DNA of 64,000 bases from Charina bottae (taxonomy: Eukaryota; Chordata; Lepidosauria; Squamata; Charinaidae), in contig JALMGJ010000006.1 in NCBI GenBank assembly GCA_023362775.1, positions 60,264,001-60,328,000 on the forward strand. The letters run 5' to 3'. Positions 35,601 through 45,025 of this stretch are shown piece after piece. Position 1 is the first letter of the stretch, and every line of letters begins with the position of its first letter. A program made the position numbers and the translations under genes. The notes beneath the pieces were generated by a model. That model was not told where the DNA came from. It was given only the letters and a program-made list of their open reading frames with translations, and did not search any database.

Positions 35601-38114
35601 TTACTCTGCTCAGTAAGAATGAAGATTCTGTTCTTTTAGAATTAATTGGAACATACAGTTTGATAAGGGGTGCCTAAATTTTTGTGTGCCATTGTATGAT
35701 ACTTTACAGTGCCAAGATATGCATTTGGTAAATATGTCCTATTCACATTCCATATTACTAGTAGCAGCCGTCTGTATTTGTTTAATGCTGAGCAGTTGCA
35801 TTATGTAGGAAACAAAAACTTGTACTATGGCATGTCTTTTGCAAGAGACTATACTTTCCTAAACAGCAGACTGTTTTCATTAGAAACAACTGAATTGACT
35901 TTTCAAGTCTTGAATTCTTGTTTTAAGCACTGAATTTCAGAATAGTATTAACCTTTTTGGAGTAGGTTTCAGCTTAACTTTTTAAAATGTGACAGTTGTC
36001 ATAAAATCCACTTTAATGAGTATAACTTACTCCATGTAAAGTTTCAACAATTGTTCTTTTATTCTTTTATGGTTAGGATGAACAAGAAGAGTGCAAGATT
36101 TTCAGCAGTATTTAGGAAGTTTTGTGCATCTCTGTACTTGGCAAAGTCTGCTGGGGATAATACCTGTTGCAGCCCAAAATATTAGAAGGGCATTCAGGGA
36201 AGGATGGCATAGAATTTAAAAACAGTGAATTTGATAATGGTGTTTATTCTTTAACAGGAGCATGACTTTCCCACAGAGACAGTCAAGTTTGGACCAGAGC
36301 GCATGTACATTGACTGCTGGGTTAAAAAACAAACATACGATACTTTCAAAGAAATTTTAGGATCAGGAATGCAGTATCATTTACAGGTATACGTTGAAAT
36401 GAAAATATTTTTGTTTCCTCTTGAGTCGACTCTGTAACTAGCACAATGCAAAATCCCCAAACCACTTTTAAAATTAATTCTAGACTATATATGTCTGCAT
36501 AGTAAGGGAAGAAAAAATCACTTTGATTCCATTTTTGTAGGAAATGGATATACTAAATTTTTAGCAATAGAAAAGGAAGCTTTATGATTACTTTGGGAAC
36601 TCTGCATATTAAATGGCAGTCATTTAAGAATTTGATCAAACATTTGCACAATTGTAATGACTACATGTTTTATGCAGTCCAATGAGCTCCTCCGAAATAT
36701 CTTTGAACTTGGTCCACCGCTGATGCTTGATGAGGCAGCTCTTAAGACCATGAAGATAACCCGTTTTGAAAGGGTAAGTGACCCACACTCTGTTTGGGTT
36801 GAATTATCTGGTTTATCTGTTAGATGCTATTTGTGTTATCTGTACAAGTTGCTCAGAATTTATCAGTGCCAAGTTCTTCAGCATAACAACTGCTATATTT
36901 ATGTTGTGGGAAGAGGGAGAGGAAGCAATGGCATGGAAGGTAGGAATGACAAGGGTTTGTGTGACCTGTTAAATTGCAGATTTGCACTTCTGCTTGTACT
37001 GATCACTTCTACAACACCTCCTCCCTGCCCCCACACACATACACACTTGCTTTTGGCTAAAAAGTTTGGTTCCTGTCAAAGGAGTGCTAAGATAAACCTC
37101 AGAAAGATCCAGTATAGTACTGTGTTCCTTTTGTAAGATATTCCATTGCCTGTGTTATGACTGAAGTAGTACTCTCTTGTATCCCTTAATTTACTGACGT
37201 TTGAGAAAATGTGAAGGGTGTCAGAATATGAGCTTAAAGACTAGATCAAAGCTGCCATCATTAACAGCCAGATTTTAACTTCTGTAATATGAAGAAAGAA
37301 GTGTGTTGTATTAATGTTTCAGTACAGTTTGTTTATTTTAAAAAATTAATATGGCTGCCCATGTCATGGACTCTTTGGTCACAGCTTAAATGGTACAGTG
37401 GGTAACATTTGGTAGAATCTGAGGTGTCAAAGGAAAGGTTGAGTTACATTTCCAGTGTATATTTTGGATGTTTCAAAGTTTGGTATTGCTGTCACATAGT
37501 TCATCTTAAATGCAGTTGGACTTGGTTAGTACTTGGATTTGAAATAATTAGGAAATTCCAGGGTGGTAGCTATGTGGGAATTTAAAAAATAAAAACATTC
37601 TAGAAATAAGGGAATGGCATTGCTGCCAAGGAGACTGCAGATTGACTTGAAAGCCCCCTTTTACCATGTAGATGTTGGCATGAGAGGTTTATGTTGTCAA
37701 CTGTCCCCCCAAGTGCCCCTTTTGCATATAGAATATTTGTAAACTGGGATGTCTTGGTACTAAATATCATTCTAATGCTTTTGCTTTAATTTAGGACGAC
37801 TGAATGACATCTGTTAGAATTTAGTACAGAAAATAAGGCAAATTTAAAGTGAATTTGGGGGGGAATCTAATTCTAGCTTAGAGTAAAAAATTCTAATTTG
37901 TATTCATGAATGCCAAATATGCTAAGATTGATCCGTTGAAGAAACCCCAAAGTTATCAGAAGAATTTTTAATGCTGGCTAAGATTGTTCTGATACATAAT
38001 TTCACTTTCTCTCCTTTTTCATAGCATCTGTACAACTCTGCAGCATTCAAGGCTCGGACAAAGGCTCGAAGCAAATGCCGTGATAAAAGAGCAGATGTGG
38101 GTGAAGTGTTCTAG
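20635..38114 (+). CDS. IFRD1: IFRD1 (interferon-related developmental regulator 1), 12 coding exons
   Basis: Twelve exons with GT/AG borders join without frame breaks to 1308 bases (435 codons plus stop): 20635-20683, 29755-29859, 30727-30808, 31445-31569, 31674-31831, 32431-32481, 32567-32745, 33282-33390, 34699-34833, 36258-36386, 36678-36773, 38025-38114. The product matches human IFRD1 (451 aa) along its length as I remember it. It has a basic N-terminus, an acidic 'SDEDASVETMSHCSG' segment, an ARM/HEAT-like IFRD domain (about residues 60-330), and the IFRD_C motif 'FGPERMYIDCWVKK' (about 340-390). It ends 'RDKRADVGEVF'. The shorter length comes from exon 1, which lacks the Gly/Ala-rich run of mammals. 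IFRD1 is a nuclear transcriptional co-regulator acting with histone deacetylase complexes in differentiation and regeneration. All key exons look intact. Confidence 0.97.
20684..21850 (+). other. Intron 1 of IFRD1, 5' part
   Basis: CpG-rich until about 21010, then AT-rich with nothing recognised. A 78-codon open frame at 20801-21037 is within the island and shows no family resemblance. Confidence 0.5.
20783..20800 (+). promoter_or_regulatory. Second ZNF143-like motif, in intron 1
   Basis: 'actacgactcccagtagc' is close to the other common ZNF143 form (ACTACRACTCCCAG). It lies 100 bases inside intron 1, still within the CpG island. Confidence 0.5.
21851..21935 (+). repeat. Long hairpin in IFRD1 intron 1
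   Basis: The arms 21851-21884 and 21902-21935 are 34 bases each and reverse complementary with one mismatch, separated by 17 bases. The outer flanks pair weakly. It could be a small palindromic MITE or form a stable intronic RNA hairpin. Confidence 0.8.
21936..23630. other. Intron 1 of IFRD1, nothing recognised
   Basis: It contains a 21-bp tandem pair 'agagaagccctaatagagag' at about 22770-22811 and a CAGA run near 23410-23425. No exon or repeat family recognised. Confidence 0.4.
23636..23798 (+). repeat. Truncated 5' LTR of the Gypsy element
   Basis: It aligns with the first part of the 3' LTR (28168 on) with a few substitutions and a short indel, up to 'ggcgggag'. It then breaks directly into gag-leader sequence. 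The part of the 3' LTR carrying TATA and AATAAA is not represented. Confidence 0.9.
23920..25225 (+). pseudogene. Gypsy gag, frameshifted
   Basis: Two frames cover it: 23920 to about 24310 (with a coiled-coil-like 'ENMDAKLTAIQAALETLL'), then 24311-25225 in the next frame. The second holds an acidic stretch, a retrotransposon gag capsid-like domain ('FMEESEELFLNEAKVRYV', 'RTIAEYSLEFKKLVSRLP') and a CCHC zinc knuckle 'CFKCGREGHRINEC' near 25083-25124. The frame change near 24305-24330 is presumably an indel rather than programmed, since it is inside gag. Role in an active element: particle assembly and RNA packaging. Confidence 0.85.
25315..28056 (+). pseudogene. Gypsy pol: protease, partial RT, partial RNase H, integrase, chromodomain
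   Basis: The aspartic protease begins near 25315 with the 'LDSGCT' active site. A frameshift follows near 25550. RT starts at about 25932 ('FIEPANSPLAVPVLFRKK', 'KLDLREAYYRVRI') but is cut after 'TAFNCPLG' near 26255 and joined to RNase H sequence ('EAFAVRYALATWQHL'). The YxDD catalytic block and the first RNase H acidic residue are therefore lost. Integrase (about 26760-27480) keeps an H-H-C-C zinc finger ('CPTCA') and D, D and E landmarks ('MDFVVDLP', 'ISDRGSTFTS', 'SILEQYLR'). A GPY/F-like region and chromodomain follow; a TGA at 27949-27951 interrupts the chromodomain, which resumes in frame to 28054. Non-functional as it stands. Confidence 0.88.
28134..28150 (+). promoter_or_regulatory. 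Polypurine tract of the Gypsy element
   Basis: 'gaaaagggggggggag' lies 17 bases before the 3' LTR, the expected location for plus-strand priming, though not directly adjacent. Confidence 0.5.
28168..28486 (+). repeat. 3' LTR of the Gypsy element (319 bp)
   Basis: It starts TGTCAG and ends ACA directly before the CTGAT duplication. It carries TATAAAAAG at 28336-28344 and AATAAA at 28404-28409, in the order expected for U3-R. These could act as promoter or poly(A) signals for IFRD1 intron 1. Confidence 0.93.
28913..29340. mobile_element. Palindromic DNA-transposon MITE in IFRD1 intron 1
   Basis: The left terminus 'aaggtagtccttggttaac' and the right terminus 'gaggaccacctgta' form imperfect terminal inverted repeats. 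Inside are 'aacgaggatgtcacttgg' and repeated 'gtcactaa' motifs typical of a common squamate MITE. No transposase coding. Superfamily not assigned. Confidence 0.6.
29755..29859 (+). CDS. IFRD1: IFRD1 coding exon 2 (residues 17-51)
   Basis: The acceptor 'tttttgtag' and donor GTATGT frame this exon. It encodes 'QHRNVQPFSDEDASVETM' and the Ser/acidic stretch. The intron before it is 9.07 kb and holds the Gypsy insertion. Confidence 0.97.
30727..30808 (+). CDS. IFRD1: IFRD1 coding exon 3 (residues 52-78)
   Basis: It encodes 'TQEDLEYKLKGFIDLTLDK', the start of the IFRD domain. Donor GTAGGG. Confidence 0.97.
31445..31569 (+). CDS. IFRD1: IFRD1 coding exon 4 (residues 79-120)
   Basis: It encodes 'TRQSALDGLKSALTSKML' and 'LTDSIERCIKK'. 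Acceptor 'ctcaaaag', donor GTAACA. Confidence 0.97.
31674..31831 (+). CDS. IFRD1: IFRD1 coding exon 5 (residues 121-173)
   Basis: It encodes 'DEQRAAAGLACLLCVQLG' and ends on a codon boundary. Donor GTAAGT; the intron before it is only 104 bases. Confidence 0.97.
32431..32481 (+). CDS. IFRD1: IFRD1 coding exon 6 (residues 174-190)
   Basis: A 17-codon exon, 'SATCLGVCCFIATDDIT', too short to show as a long open frame. Phase 0 on both sides. Confidence 0.96.
32567..32745 (+). CDS. IFRD1: IFRD1 coding exon 7 (residues 191-249)
   Basis: It encodes 'ELYLTMECLENIFTKSY' and 'WTLLLTICPMNEVKKKLE'. The intron before it is 85 bases. Donor GTATGT splits codon 250 after two bases. Confidence 0.97.
32862..32985 (-). 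mobile_element. Sauria SINE 3' fragment in IFRD1 intron 7
   Basis: A TTTA run, then 'ttccgcctttattattttta' and 'aataactcaaggcggaaaac', the reverse complement of the Sauria tail at 2.4 kb. The tRNA head is missing. Confidence 0.8.
33282..33390 (+). CDS. IFRD1: IFRD1 coding exon 8 (residues 250-286)
   Basis: It encodes 'QLHKLPILLSCDDVNMRI' and 'ALLFELARESDE'. Acceptor 'tttcctag', donor GTATAT. Confidence 0.97.
34088..34130. repeat. Short inverted repeat in IFRD1 intron 8
   Basis: The 13-base arms AAATTTCCCCTAT (34088-34100) and ATAGGGGAAATTT (34118-34130) are perfect, with a 17-base spacer. Confidence 0.7.
34699..34833 (+). CDS. IFRD1: IFRD1 coding exon 9 (residues 287-331)
   Basis: It encodes 'DFFYEDMELLTQKLKALA' and 'DKRKQRSVFRDVLRAIE'. 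Whole codons; donor GTAAAC. Confidence 0.97.
34903..35694. mobile_element. Tc1/mariner-like element remnant in IFRD1 intron 9
   Basis: The left end 'cagttgcatgcaaagatttt' and the right end 'aaatttttgtgtgccattg' are imperfect inverted repeats. Each is bounded by the dinucleotide TA (34901-34902 and 35695-35696), the Tc1/mariner target. The 792-bp interior is broken in all frames. Superfamily inferred from ends and TA only. Confidence 0.6.
36258..36386 (+). CDS. IFRD1: IFRD1 coding exon 10 (residues 332-374)
   Basis: It carries the IFRD_C signature 'FGPERMYIDCWVKKQTYD' and 'SGMQYHLQ'. Acceptor 'ttaacag'. Confidence 0.97.
36678..36773 (+). CDS. IFRD1: IFRD1 coding exon 11 (residues 375-406)
   Basis: It encodes 'SNELLRNIFELGPPLMLD' and 'KITRFER'. 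Donor GTAAGT. Confidence 0.97.
38025..38114 (+). CDS. IFRD1: IFRD1 coding exon 12 (residues 407-435 and stop)
   Basis: It encodes 'HLYNSAAFKARTKARSKC' then 'RDKRADVGEVF', with TAG at 38112-38114. The C-terminus is basic, as in the family. Confidence 0.97.
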   Translation, partial: HLYNSAAFKARTKARSKCRDKRADVGEVF

Positions 38115-38966
38115 AACAAGTCTTCAAAGCCCTTTAACAAGATTTTTTTTGTTAAATCTAGTTCTTTGAGTATAATTAATTGCAGTGTTCAGAGTTAAAT
38201 AATCCTTTTTAATTGTATCAATTGCACATTGCATACAGTACTTGATGTGTGTTAACTGGCTAGATAAGTTTATAGTGTAGGTGAGACTGTAGAATGGTGG
38301 GAGAGAATTTTCTGATAACTATGGTGGGTAAAAACTTTTGATTTGGAATAATTCTTAACAATATTCAGAGTCGCACAATGCTGAGGACACTCCTGATCCA
38401 GCTTTTTATTTTTAGTAATCTAATTAAATAAATTACATATCTCAAGAATATTCTTTGGGGATGAATATCCCTCTGTAAAAGCTGCTGTTTTACAATCAAT
38501 TAACTGTTTTAAAAGTAAATATCCAATTTATTACAGTGACATTAGCATACTAGGCAGGACTGTCAAATTCAGTTGACAGCACTGATAATGAAGTAGCACA
38601 CAAACATTTGAATAAATGTTACTTATATGATACAGGCAATAAAAATATTTATCTCTGAATTTTTGCATGAAATGTGTATGAATAATGACTTTTATCAAAC
38701 ATATTCAAATATAAAAAGATTGTTCTGGCTTTTGTCATTGTCTTCATTCAATATTTCAATCACAGTCAATTACACTCCACAAAATTCTGCTTGGCTAGCC
38801 ATTGGTAGTATGGTTCGTAGCAGTATCTGTTGGAAAAGTAGGTCCTACAGATTGTGACTAGTTAACTATTTTATTTTAGTAGTATATAGTTATTGGATAA
38901 ATGCTTTATGTATGCTGATTGGTAATAACATGCATGAAATGGGGAAATGTTTTTTTTCAAAATAAA
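38115..38966 (+). other. IFRD1: IFRD1 3' UTR (inferred extent)
   Basis: AT-rich sequence after the stop. AATAAA hexamers occur near 38426 and at 38961-38966; the latter is a plausible end. The true cleavage site cannot be fixed from sequence. Confidence 0.45.
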
Positions 38967-38970
38967 ATAG

Positions 38971-41462
38971 TGCCACTTAATCTTCTGTTGGAACATTCTG
39001 AATTGATAGTTTCCCTGAGGGACAACATTTGCAATGCCTTAAAAGTTCCATATGGAATATAGGCCTAAATGTTTCTGGTTATAGGAACAGTGAGAACTCA
39101 GAAGACATCCCTTGTTCGCTTGATTTTATTGCAGGGCTGCTAAAATAGAGCAGTGCTGTCTGCCACCTAACCTACAGAAGATTTGGCTTGGGGAAGATTT
39201 AAAAAAAACCCAATAAAATAATTGTTTTAGGAAAGCTTATTTTATAGCTTGCGTAACAGACACAGATTTGCCTAACAATCAACTGGGGTGGTTATTTTGC
39301 TGGACTTTTATGCTTGTTTGTACTATATAGTTGGCTACAAAAAAGTATTGCATTAATAACATCAGCAAAAAAAATTGGTTGCTAGCTAACAAAAGCACCA
39401 TGGTAGCATGTTTAGAAACTCAGCAAGACACAACAGGATAAGCAGTGGCTGTTGTACCCAAACTACAGCTCAACAAATTACCAGCAGAATCTTCGCATTT
39501 ACAATTTACAGCCTGAAAATTGTAACCTTTGTATAATGTACGCACACAACTTTTGCATTTCCCAAAAACTTTGCCTCCAGCAAAAGAGGGCCCACCTTAG
39601 CTTGACCTCTGACTTTCCTGTGGCAGGAAAGTTGTCTGGCAAGCAATTTTATTTGGGATTGGTCATCCAGAATTGCACATGCAACGCTTTGTCCCACTCT
39701 GGTGAGTCTGTGACTGGCATCTGCCTCTGAGCATGCACTTAAAAAACTATGTTTTCCCACCCCAGTTGTTCCTCCCCTGTTTTGGCCAACAGTAGCAGGA
39801 GTAAATGAATGTTACTTTCCTGGCTATGTTGGAAAAATTGGAAAATCCAAGCCAATCAAAGGACTGAGAATACATCAAACAAATAGTGCTAGAAACACTC
39901 CTGTATTGACCTGACCTTGGAACAAAAGTTGAAATGTATTATTTTGCCCCAGTGTGCATCCCTCATTAAATACCAACTACTTAGTAATCTTAATGAGTAT
40001 TTAAGAAAGAGAGAAAAGAGCTTGGAGGAGGTCTTTACAATGTAAAAAAAAAGGAAAGCTGGAGTATTTGTAACAGAAGAAAAGACAGGGTGCAGTGGCC
40101 TCTCAAGTGTAAATATTTTGCCAGTTCTAACCAAAGGGAGGCAAAGCCAGGTAATACTATTAACAGTTGTCTGCTTCAAGAGAATGAAATGCACAATTAA
40201 TAGCCTGAGCATTGTTTGCAACCACTTCCTAAATGTTGGCTCACCCACCACCAATTGAGCTTTGTTCCGTTTTTGGATAAAGTCTATAGTCACGCATCAA
40301 GCTAAGATGTTACTTGCCTAGCACAACCTAGTAGACTTGTTTGCAGATAACTATCTGTATACGATATGGTTATAAAACTGAAAAATTGTCACAGTTGATA
40401 ACTGCTTTACAGAATCTGGTGTGCAGTAGCTTACAATATGGTGTATATGCCACATAATCTTCACATTGCTATCTCGCAATTCATTCAATCCAAAACTTCC
40501 ATCTTGGATTCCTGAATTAGAGACCTCATAAGTGAAAACGTTTTGCTGATTTGTATCCTATTGTTTGCAACATCTTTCCTGATAAAGAATTTTGGAAACA
40601 CTCACTTTGATTCATCATAACGTGATTTTGTAAGTACTGGAAGAAGACATAATGCAAAAGCATTGGGTTGCATTGAAATTGGCTTGGCTTTGACTTCATT
40701 CCTGACTCAGATTTTATAAAGTGTCATGCTTCCATGAAAGCATCCTATAATTATAAACTACTAACCATGTGGAAATAATCATGTTTTTTGCTTTTCTTTG
40801 CTTTATACATACATACGAACTATGAACATAACAATGTGATGTAATTGTATGGTAAATATTGTATGTAATTCATTTACATTACAGTATTTGTACTATTTTT
40901 GAATAAGTCTCCAAGGTGGCTGCAAAATAATCAGAAGTGAATAGTACTATCCTGCATGTACCTCCTAGTTGGTGGGAAGCAATAGTATGTTAGCTTCTAA
41001 GTTTATAGATCTTAGGCATTAGCACATTTGGTGTAAAGGATTGGTTGCATTACTGGCATGTTGGCTCAAACATTTACTATTAGCAGAGAATGCTACACAT
41101 GTCATACATCTGACTCATACTGGTAACCTAGTCCTTTATCTTACAAAAAAGTGTTTTAAGGAAATTTTGCTTGACCAAAGCGGTGATAGATTGTGGTGAT
41201 CAATATTCATGGATTCACCTGTTGACCATGAGGTAGGGAAATTTGCACCTTGAAATTCTACTGGATTATATGGTAAAGGGTGTGACTTAAATGAAACAAA
41301 AACAGCTATCGTGTTTGTGAAACCAAAGGAAAGATCTGAAAGAATGTGGTCTGATACAGTGGAATGGACTTGAATACATGCTTTGAAGTAAAGATGTTGA
41401 CTTAATTACAAATGGAAGAGCTAAAATAAATGTCAGAATGTATGAATTGGTATGATCTAGAT
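38971..41462. other. IFRD1-LSMEM1 intergenic, nothing recognised
   Basis: AT-rich. No exon or repeat family recognised; a 5' non-coding exon of LSMEM1 could lie here or further down but cannot be identified. Confidence 0.35.
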
Positions 41463-41562
41463 CAAGGGTCGGAAACTGCGGCTCGCGAGCCACATGCGGC
41501 TCTTTGGCCCCTTGAGTGTGGCTCTCGGGGAAAGCCAGCGGTCGCCTCTCCTGCTTCTGGCC

Positions 41563-41998
41563 ATGGTTGACTACAGCAGCTCCAGCTCGGAGGGCGAGAG
41601 TGAGGCCGCCACCGGCCGGGAGAGAAGCAGCAGGGACGCTTGGCGGGCCCTGGCGGGCGGCCGCGGTTCCTCCTCTCCGTGCAGCAGGTGATCCGGCGGT
41701 GCTTCCCGGCGCCCGGCATGGGATGCTGGCAGGGCGCCGGGGGCTCCTCAGCTCGGGCTTCTCCGAAGAACGGGGAGACCTGGGATGAAGCCGCGGGCCT
41801 CTGGCTCGCCGGTGCCTTCCGCTCTCCCACGCCTGTCCTGCCAGCCGGAGGGTGGAAGCTCTTTCTCCCCCACTCCCGGTGGGGCGGCCGGGCTGGGTTC
41901 GCGGCTGAGCGCCGGGTGGCTGGCCTGAGGGGACGGGTTCGAGAGAGAGACAGCGACGGGGGCGCCCTGGCCGAGGTTATGCCCGAGCTCTTCGAGGT
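41563..41998 (+). other. Exon-like GC-rich cargo inside the hAT element
   Basis: ATG at 41563 opens a 42-codon frame starting MVDYSSSSSEGESEAA. A second frame (41640-42101) stays open across the region. An exact donor-like CGAG|GTAAAG lies at 41996-42004. Ser/Glu-rich starts of this kind occur in several nuclear proteins, USB1 among them, but I cannot identify a source gene. It may be a captured host first exon or simply open GC-rich sequence. Confidence 0.3.
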
Positions 41999-42315
41999 AA
42001 AGGTTGGCGGGGGATGGGGTGCCCACCCTCGTTTTTCTTCCTGTTGCCGGGAAGAGGGGAAAGTCGTCACGGGGGGAAAGACGGCAGAGGTCGCCCTGTG
42101 AGAGAACCTGGCGGCCCTCGCCCGGGGCATGTGCCGCTGGCTGCGCCCCCTCCCTCCGGGAGCCCCTCGGTAGCGTGGCTCTTACTGAGCCCTCCAGAGT
42201 CCGAGCCCCCGTTCTGGGGGTGCCGCCCTAGCCCTGGTGCGTTGAGCAAATTCAGCCAGCCGGGCTGATTGAGTAAACCAGGCATGGCAGCAGGCGTGGT
42301 GGCCCCCCAGTGCAC

Positions 42316-42430
42316 GCGATTGGCCCCCGCCCGCAAACCCTGCCCCCTTCCACGCGAATGGCCCCCGCCCGCAAACCCTGCCCCCTTCCACGCGATTGGC
42401 CCCCGCCCTCAAACCCCGCCCCCTGGCCCT
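42316..42430 (+). repeat. Three tandem 38-bp units with CCAAT and GC boxes
   Basis: The unit 'gcgattggcccccgcccgc' plus 'aaaccctgcccccttccac' is repeated about three times. Each unit carries ATTGG (or AATGG in the middle unit) and CCCGCCC, so the array looks promoter-like. It lies in the 3' part of the hAT element. Confidence 0.8.
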
Positions 42431-42579
42431 CGAGTGATTTTATAAATTTTATAAATGTCAAAATGGCTCCTGGCATAAAAAAGTTTGCCGACCCCTAGAT
42501 TCTAGATTGTTGGTGTGCTAAAATATCAGAATGCATGAATTAGTGTCATCTAGATTGTTGGTGTGCATGAAAGTAGGAA

Positions 42580-43230
42580 TTCATATACTGGAGATAATTG
42601 CATTTTATGCTCCAGCGAGGATTGATGAAGGAATACAGTATGTTAGGGAATAGGAATGGATAGGTGGGAATGAGACAAAAGACAGGAAAAATGATCAGGC
42701 CATTTGGAGACATAAGAATTAATGAGAATGTGATTAGCGAATATCTCCTCGGAAAAAATTCTGTTTTGAATGCATGACTTCAGTGTAACTGTTTGTGTCC
42801 TCAGTGCAAAGGAGTGATTCTAAAAGCATAATTGATTTGATTTTTATGATGAAAGATTGAGAGAATTAGTGAAGGATGCAAGGGTGGTGAAAGGTTCTGG
42901 ATGTGAGCCAGGCCATTATTTGGTAATGTCTAGTGTGGATCTTAATAAAAAATGGACAATGAAGAAAAAGTGAAAGGATCTAGTGCAAAAGTAGAATAAC
43001 TACAGCAAGAGAAAGTATGAGAACAGTTTGGAGAAGTATTAGAAGGCAGATTAATTTCTCAACAGAAAAAGTGGAAGGTGGACATAAAGAAAGATGGTGA
43101 TGAAGCTGTGTGGAACAGAGAGAAAGTTTTACTTTACAAAGTGACAGAAAGGTGTGTAGAGTTACCCTAATGGGAGATATGAAAAAAGCTACATGGTGGA
43201 AAGATAAACAGACTGGATAAGCAAGGAATG
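42580..43230 (+). mobile_element. Degenerate LINE endonuclease-region relic
   Basis: Broken frames give pieces such as 'ERLRELVKDARVV' and 'GCESGHYLVM', resembling the end of a LINE apurinic endonuclease domain (D-H-x-L-V). Preceding pieces around 42640-42700 resemble the 'ERG..L' strand. Heavily mutated; lineage (RTE or related) is uncertain. Confidence 0.35.
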
Positions 43231-43284
43231 TTTAAAATTTAAAAAGGCAGAAAAAATACAGAGCTGTTCTGAGGGAAACAATTA

Positions 43285-43545
43285 TTTTTGGAAGCACTTT
43301 ATGGCATAGGGCCCGGTTATTGGAGGGGACCCCCTATCTCCCATGGCATCTCACCATCCAGTAAGCTCAGGCAGAGTTGGGGTGTCTCGAGTCCCTTTGA
43401 TCAAACAATGCCACCTGTTGGGACCCAGGAGGCTTGCCTTCTCTGTTGCGGTACCTGCTCTGGAAAGATTTCCCCCTAGAGATCCATTTAGTGCCCACCC
43501 TGATAAATGTTCTGCAGGTTTTTAGAAACCTGGCTATAATGAAGA
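43285..43545 (+). mobile_element. L2-type LINE C-terminal coding fragment
   Basis: 'LEALYGIGPGYWRG' then 'LLCCGTCSGKISP' match the end of the 12-14.5 kb L2 ORF ('ALYGIGPGYLRDR', 'APALWNILPPEVR'). Frameshifted and truncated. Confidence 0.75.
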
Positions 43546-45025
43546 AGAGGATTGTATTAACGTAAAGATCACCAGCACATTTGTAAACGTGGTAAAATTA
43601 ACACTGCTGTCTACATGTTGGCTTTTAATTTATCCTGTCCAATCAAGTATTTGAAACCTGACAACTTTGCTGAAATGAATACTAAATATAGATGGCAACA
43701 GCGTTCTGCTTCAGAGCTGAGCTTGTGGCTCCAGTTAACACGTTCAAGTGGATTTGGGGAAGACAAAGGAGCAACGTTGCTGTTTTATGCAGTTTTCCAG
43801 CATTTTATTGTGAAAGAAAACAAAAGTTTAGTTGGGGATGGTTTAGATGTGAGTAATATTCAGTTATCTAAGCATTTAAATCTGTTAAGAATTTATTATT
43901 TGATGAACTGAAGTACTTATTGATTTATTTATTGATAGCTTTTGCATGTTAAAGTTATTCATATGACAGGTGATAGTAGTAACTTAAAAAATTAGTATTG
44001 AGTCCTCTGTAAAGAAAGCTGCCATTTTCTACCTCTAGTCAGTCTGAAAGAAATAAATGGATATTGCATTATGTTATTAATTGTTCATAAATCATAAGTG
44101 TATAATGGGATAGTGAACTTTAGGTATTTCAGATATTTAAAATCGATCATCATATATTTATATTAGATAAATTAGATATATTCGAGCTAGATTAAGTAGA
44201 ATCCTATTTCCTAATTTTTGCTTCTTACCTCTAGGGGAAAAAGTAGAGTACCCACCTTCATTAAAATATCAAAGGACCTCAATACTGGTGGTAAATATTT
44301 AGAGCATTGCAGAACATATTTTCAAATGCTGTCTGACCTTCTAGCTGTTGAGCTTATCATGAATGGCTTCCAAAGGGACAACCCCAAAATAGCAATAATG
44401 ACGTGGCTGTTGGATGTTATTCCTTTCCAACACATGATATTTTCCCAAAGGAACAATAACCCATCTGTTCTGAATTCAATCAGTTTTGCATACATATTTT
44501 TCTAATCAACATGACCTGTGCTTTGCAGTTTGAATCTCTCATTGCAGTCCTCAATAGATGGAACAGAATGAATGTTTTTGTGTTTTATGATTTAGTGATG
44601 TTTGAAAGAGTCCTGTTTCCCCAGCTTTCCATAAAGAATTGAACGTTTAATTGAACTTAAAAGTAGTCTATGGCTTAGTTCTAAGATTGACAGCAAATCA
44701 GCAATCAAAATGAATTGAGAAGCAGCAGTAAGTAAAATTAATGTATAGTAATTTGTGTAGCACAGGCTGAGTGAAGCAGTATAGCCCAATGCAATTTTGC
44801 AGCTATGCAGTGCAGATGAGGGGAAAGGATAGCTTTAAGGAATTCAGGCGATTCAGTGAATTTATATATGACCATTCAAATGTGCATATTTAAGTATAGC
44901 CTACGTTGCATGAATGGGACATGCAGCTTTCCCTTACCTCGAGTACTTGAGCATACTTGAGCTACAACTCTTACAAAGTCCAACCGTCCTTTTTTCATTT
45001 TAAATAAAGTGTTGTCATCTCATAG
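43546..45025. other. Upstream of LSMEM1 exon, nothing recognised
   Basis: Open frames at 43615-43911 and 44218-44505 have no recognised domain. No repeat family recognised. Confidence 0.35.

Larger units (their letters stand above)
41463..42498. mobile_element. hAT DNA transposon, non-autonomous, GC-rich cargo
   Basis: The left end 'caagggtcggaaactgcgg' with 'ctcgcgagccacatgcggct', and the right end 'aaagtttgccgacccct', are the well-known CAGGGGTCGGCAAACT hAT termini. The flanks are ATCTAGAT (41455-41462) and ATTCTAGAT (42499-42507), an 8-bp TSD with one inserted base. The neighbouring tandem copy of the flank at about 42530-42570 shows the uninterrupted target. The interior is strongly GC-rich and CpG-rich, unlike its surroundings, with no transposase. 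Confidence 0.85.

Noticed and set aside
41462..42130. 222-codon minus-strand frame in the hAT cargo
   Set aside because: Pro/Arg/Ser-rich translation of GC-rich DNA with no domain; no start or splice context favouring it.
42316..42430. Regular tandem units resembling a CRISPR array
   Set aside because: Units are adjacent with no unique spacers, in a vertebrate transposon; it is a minisatellite.
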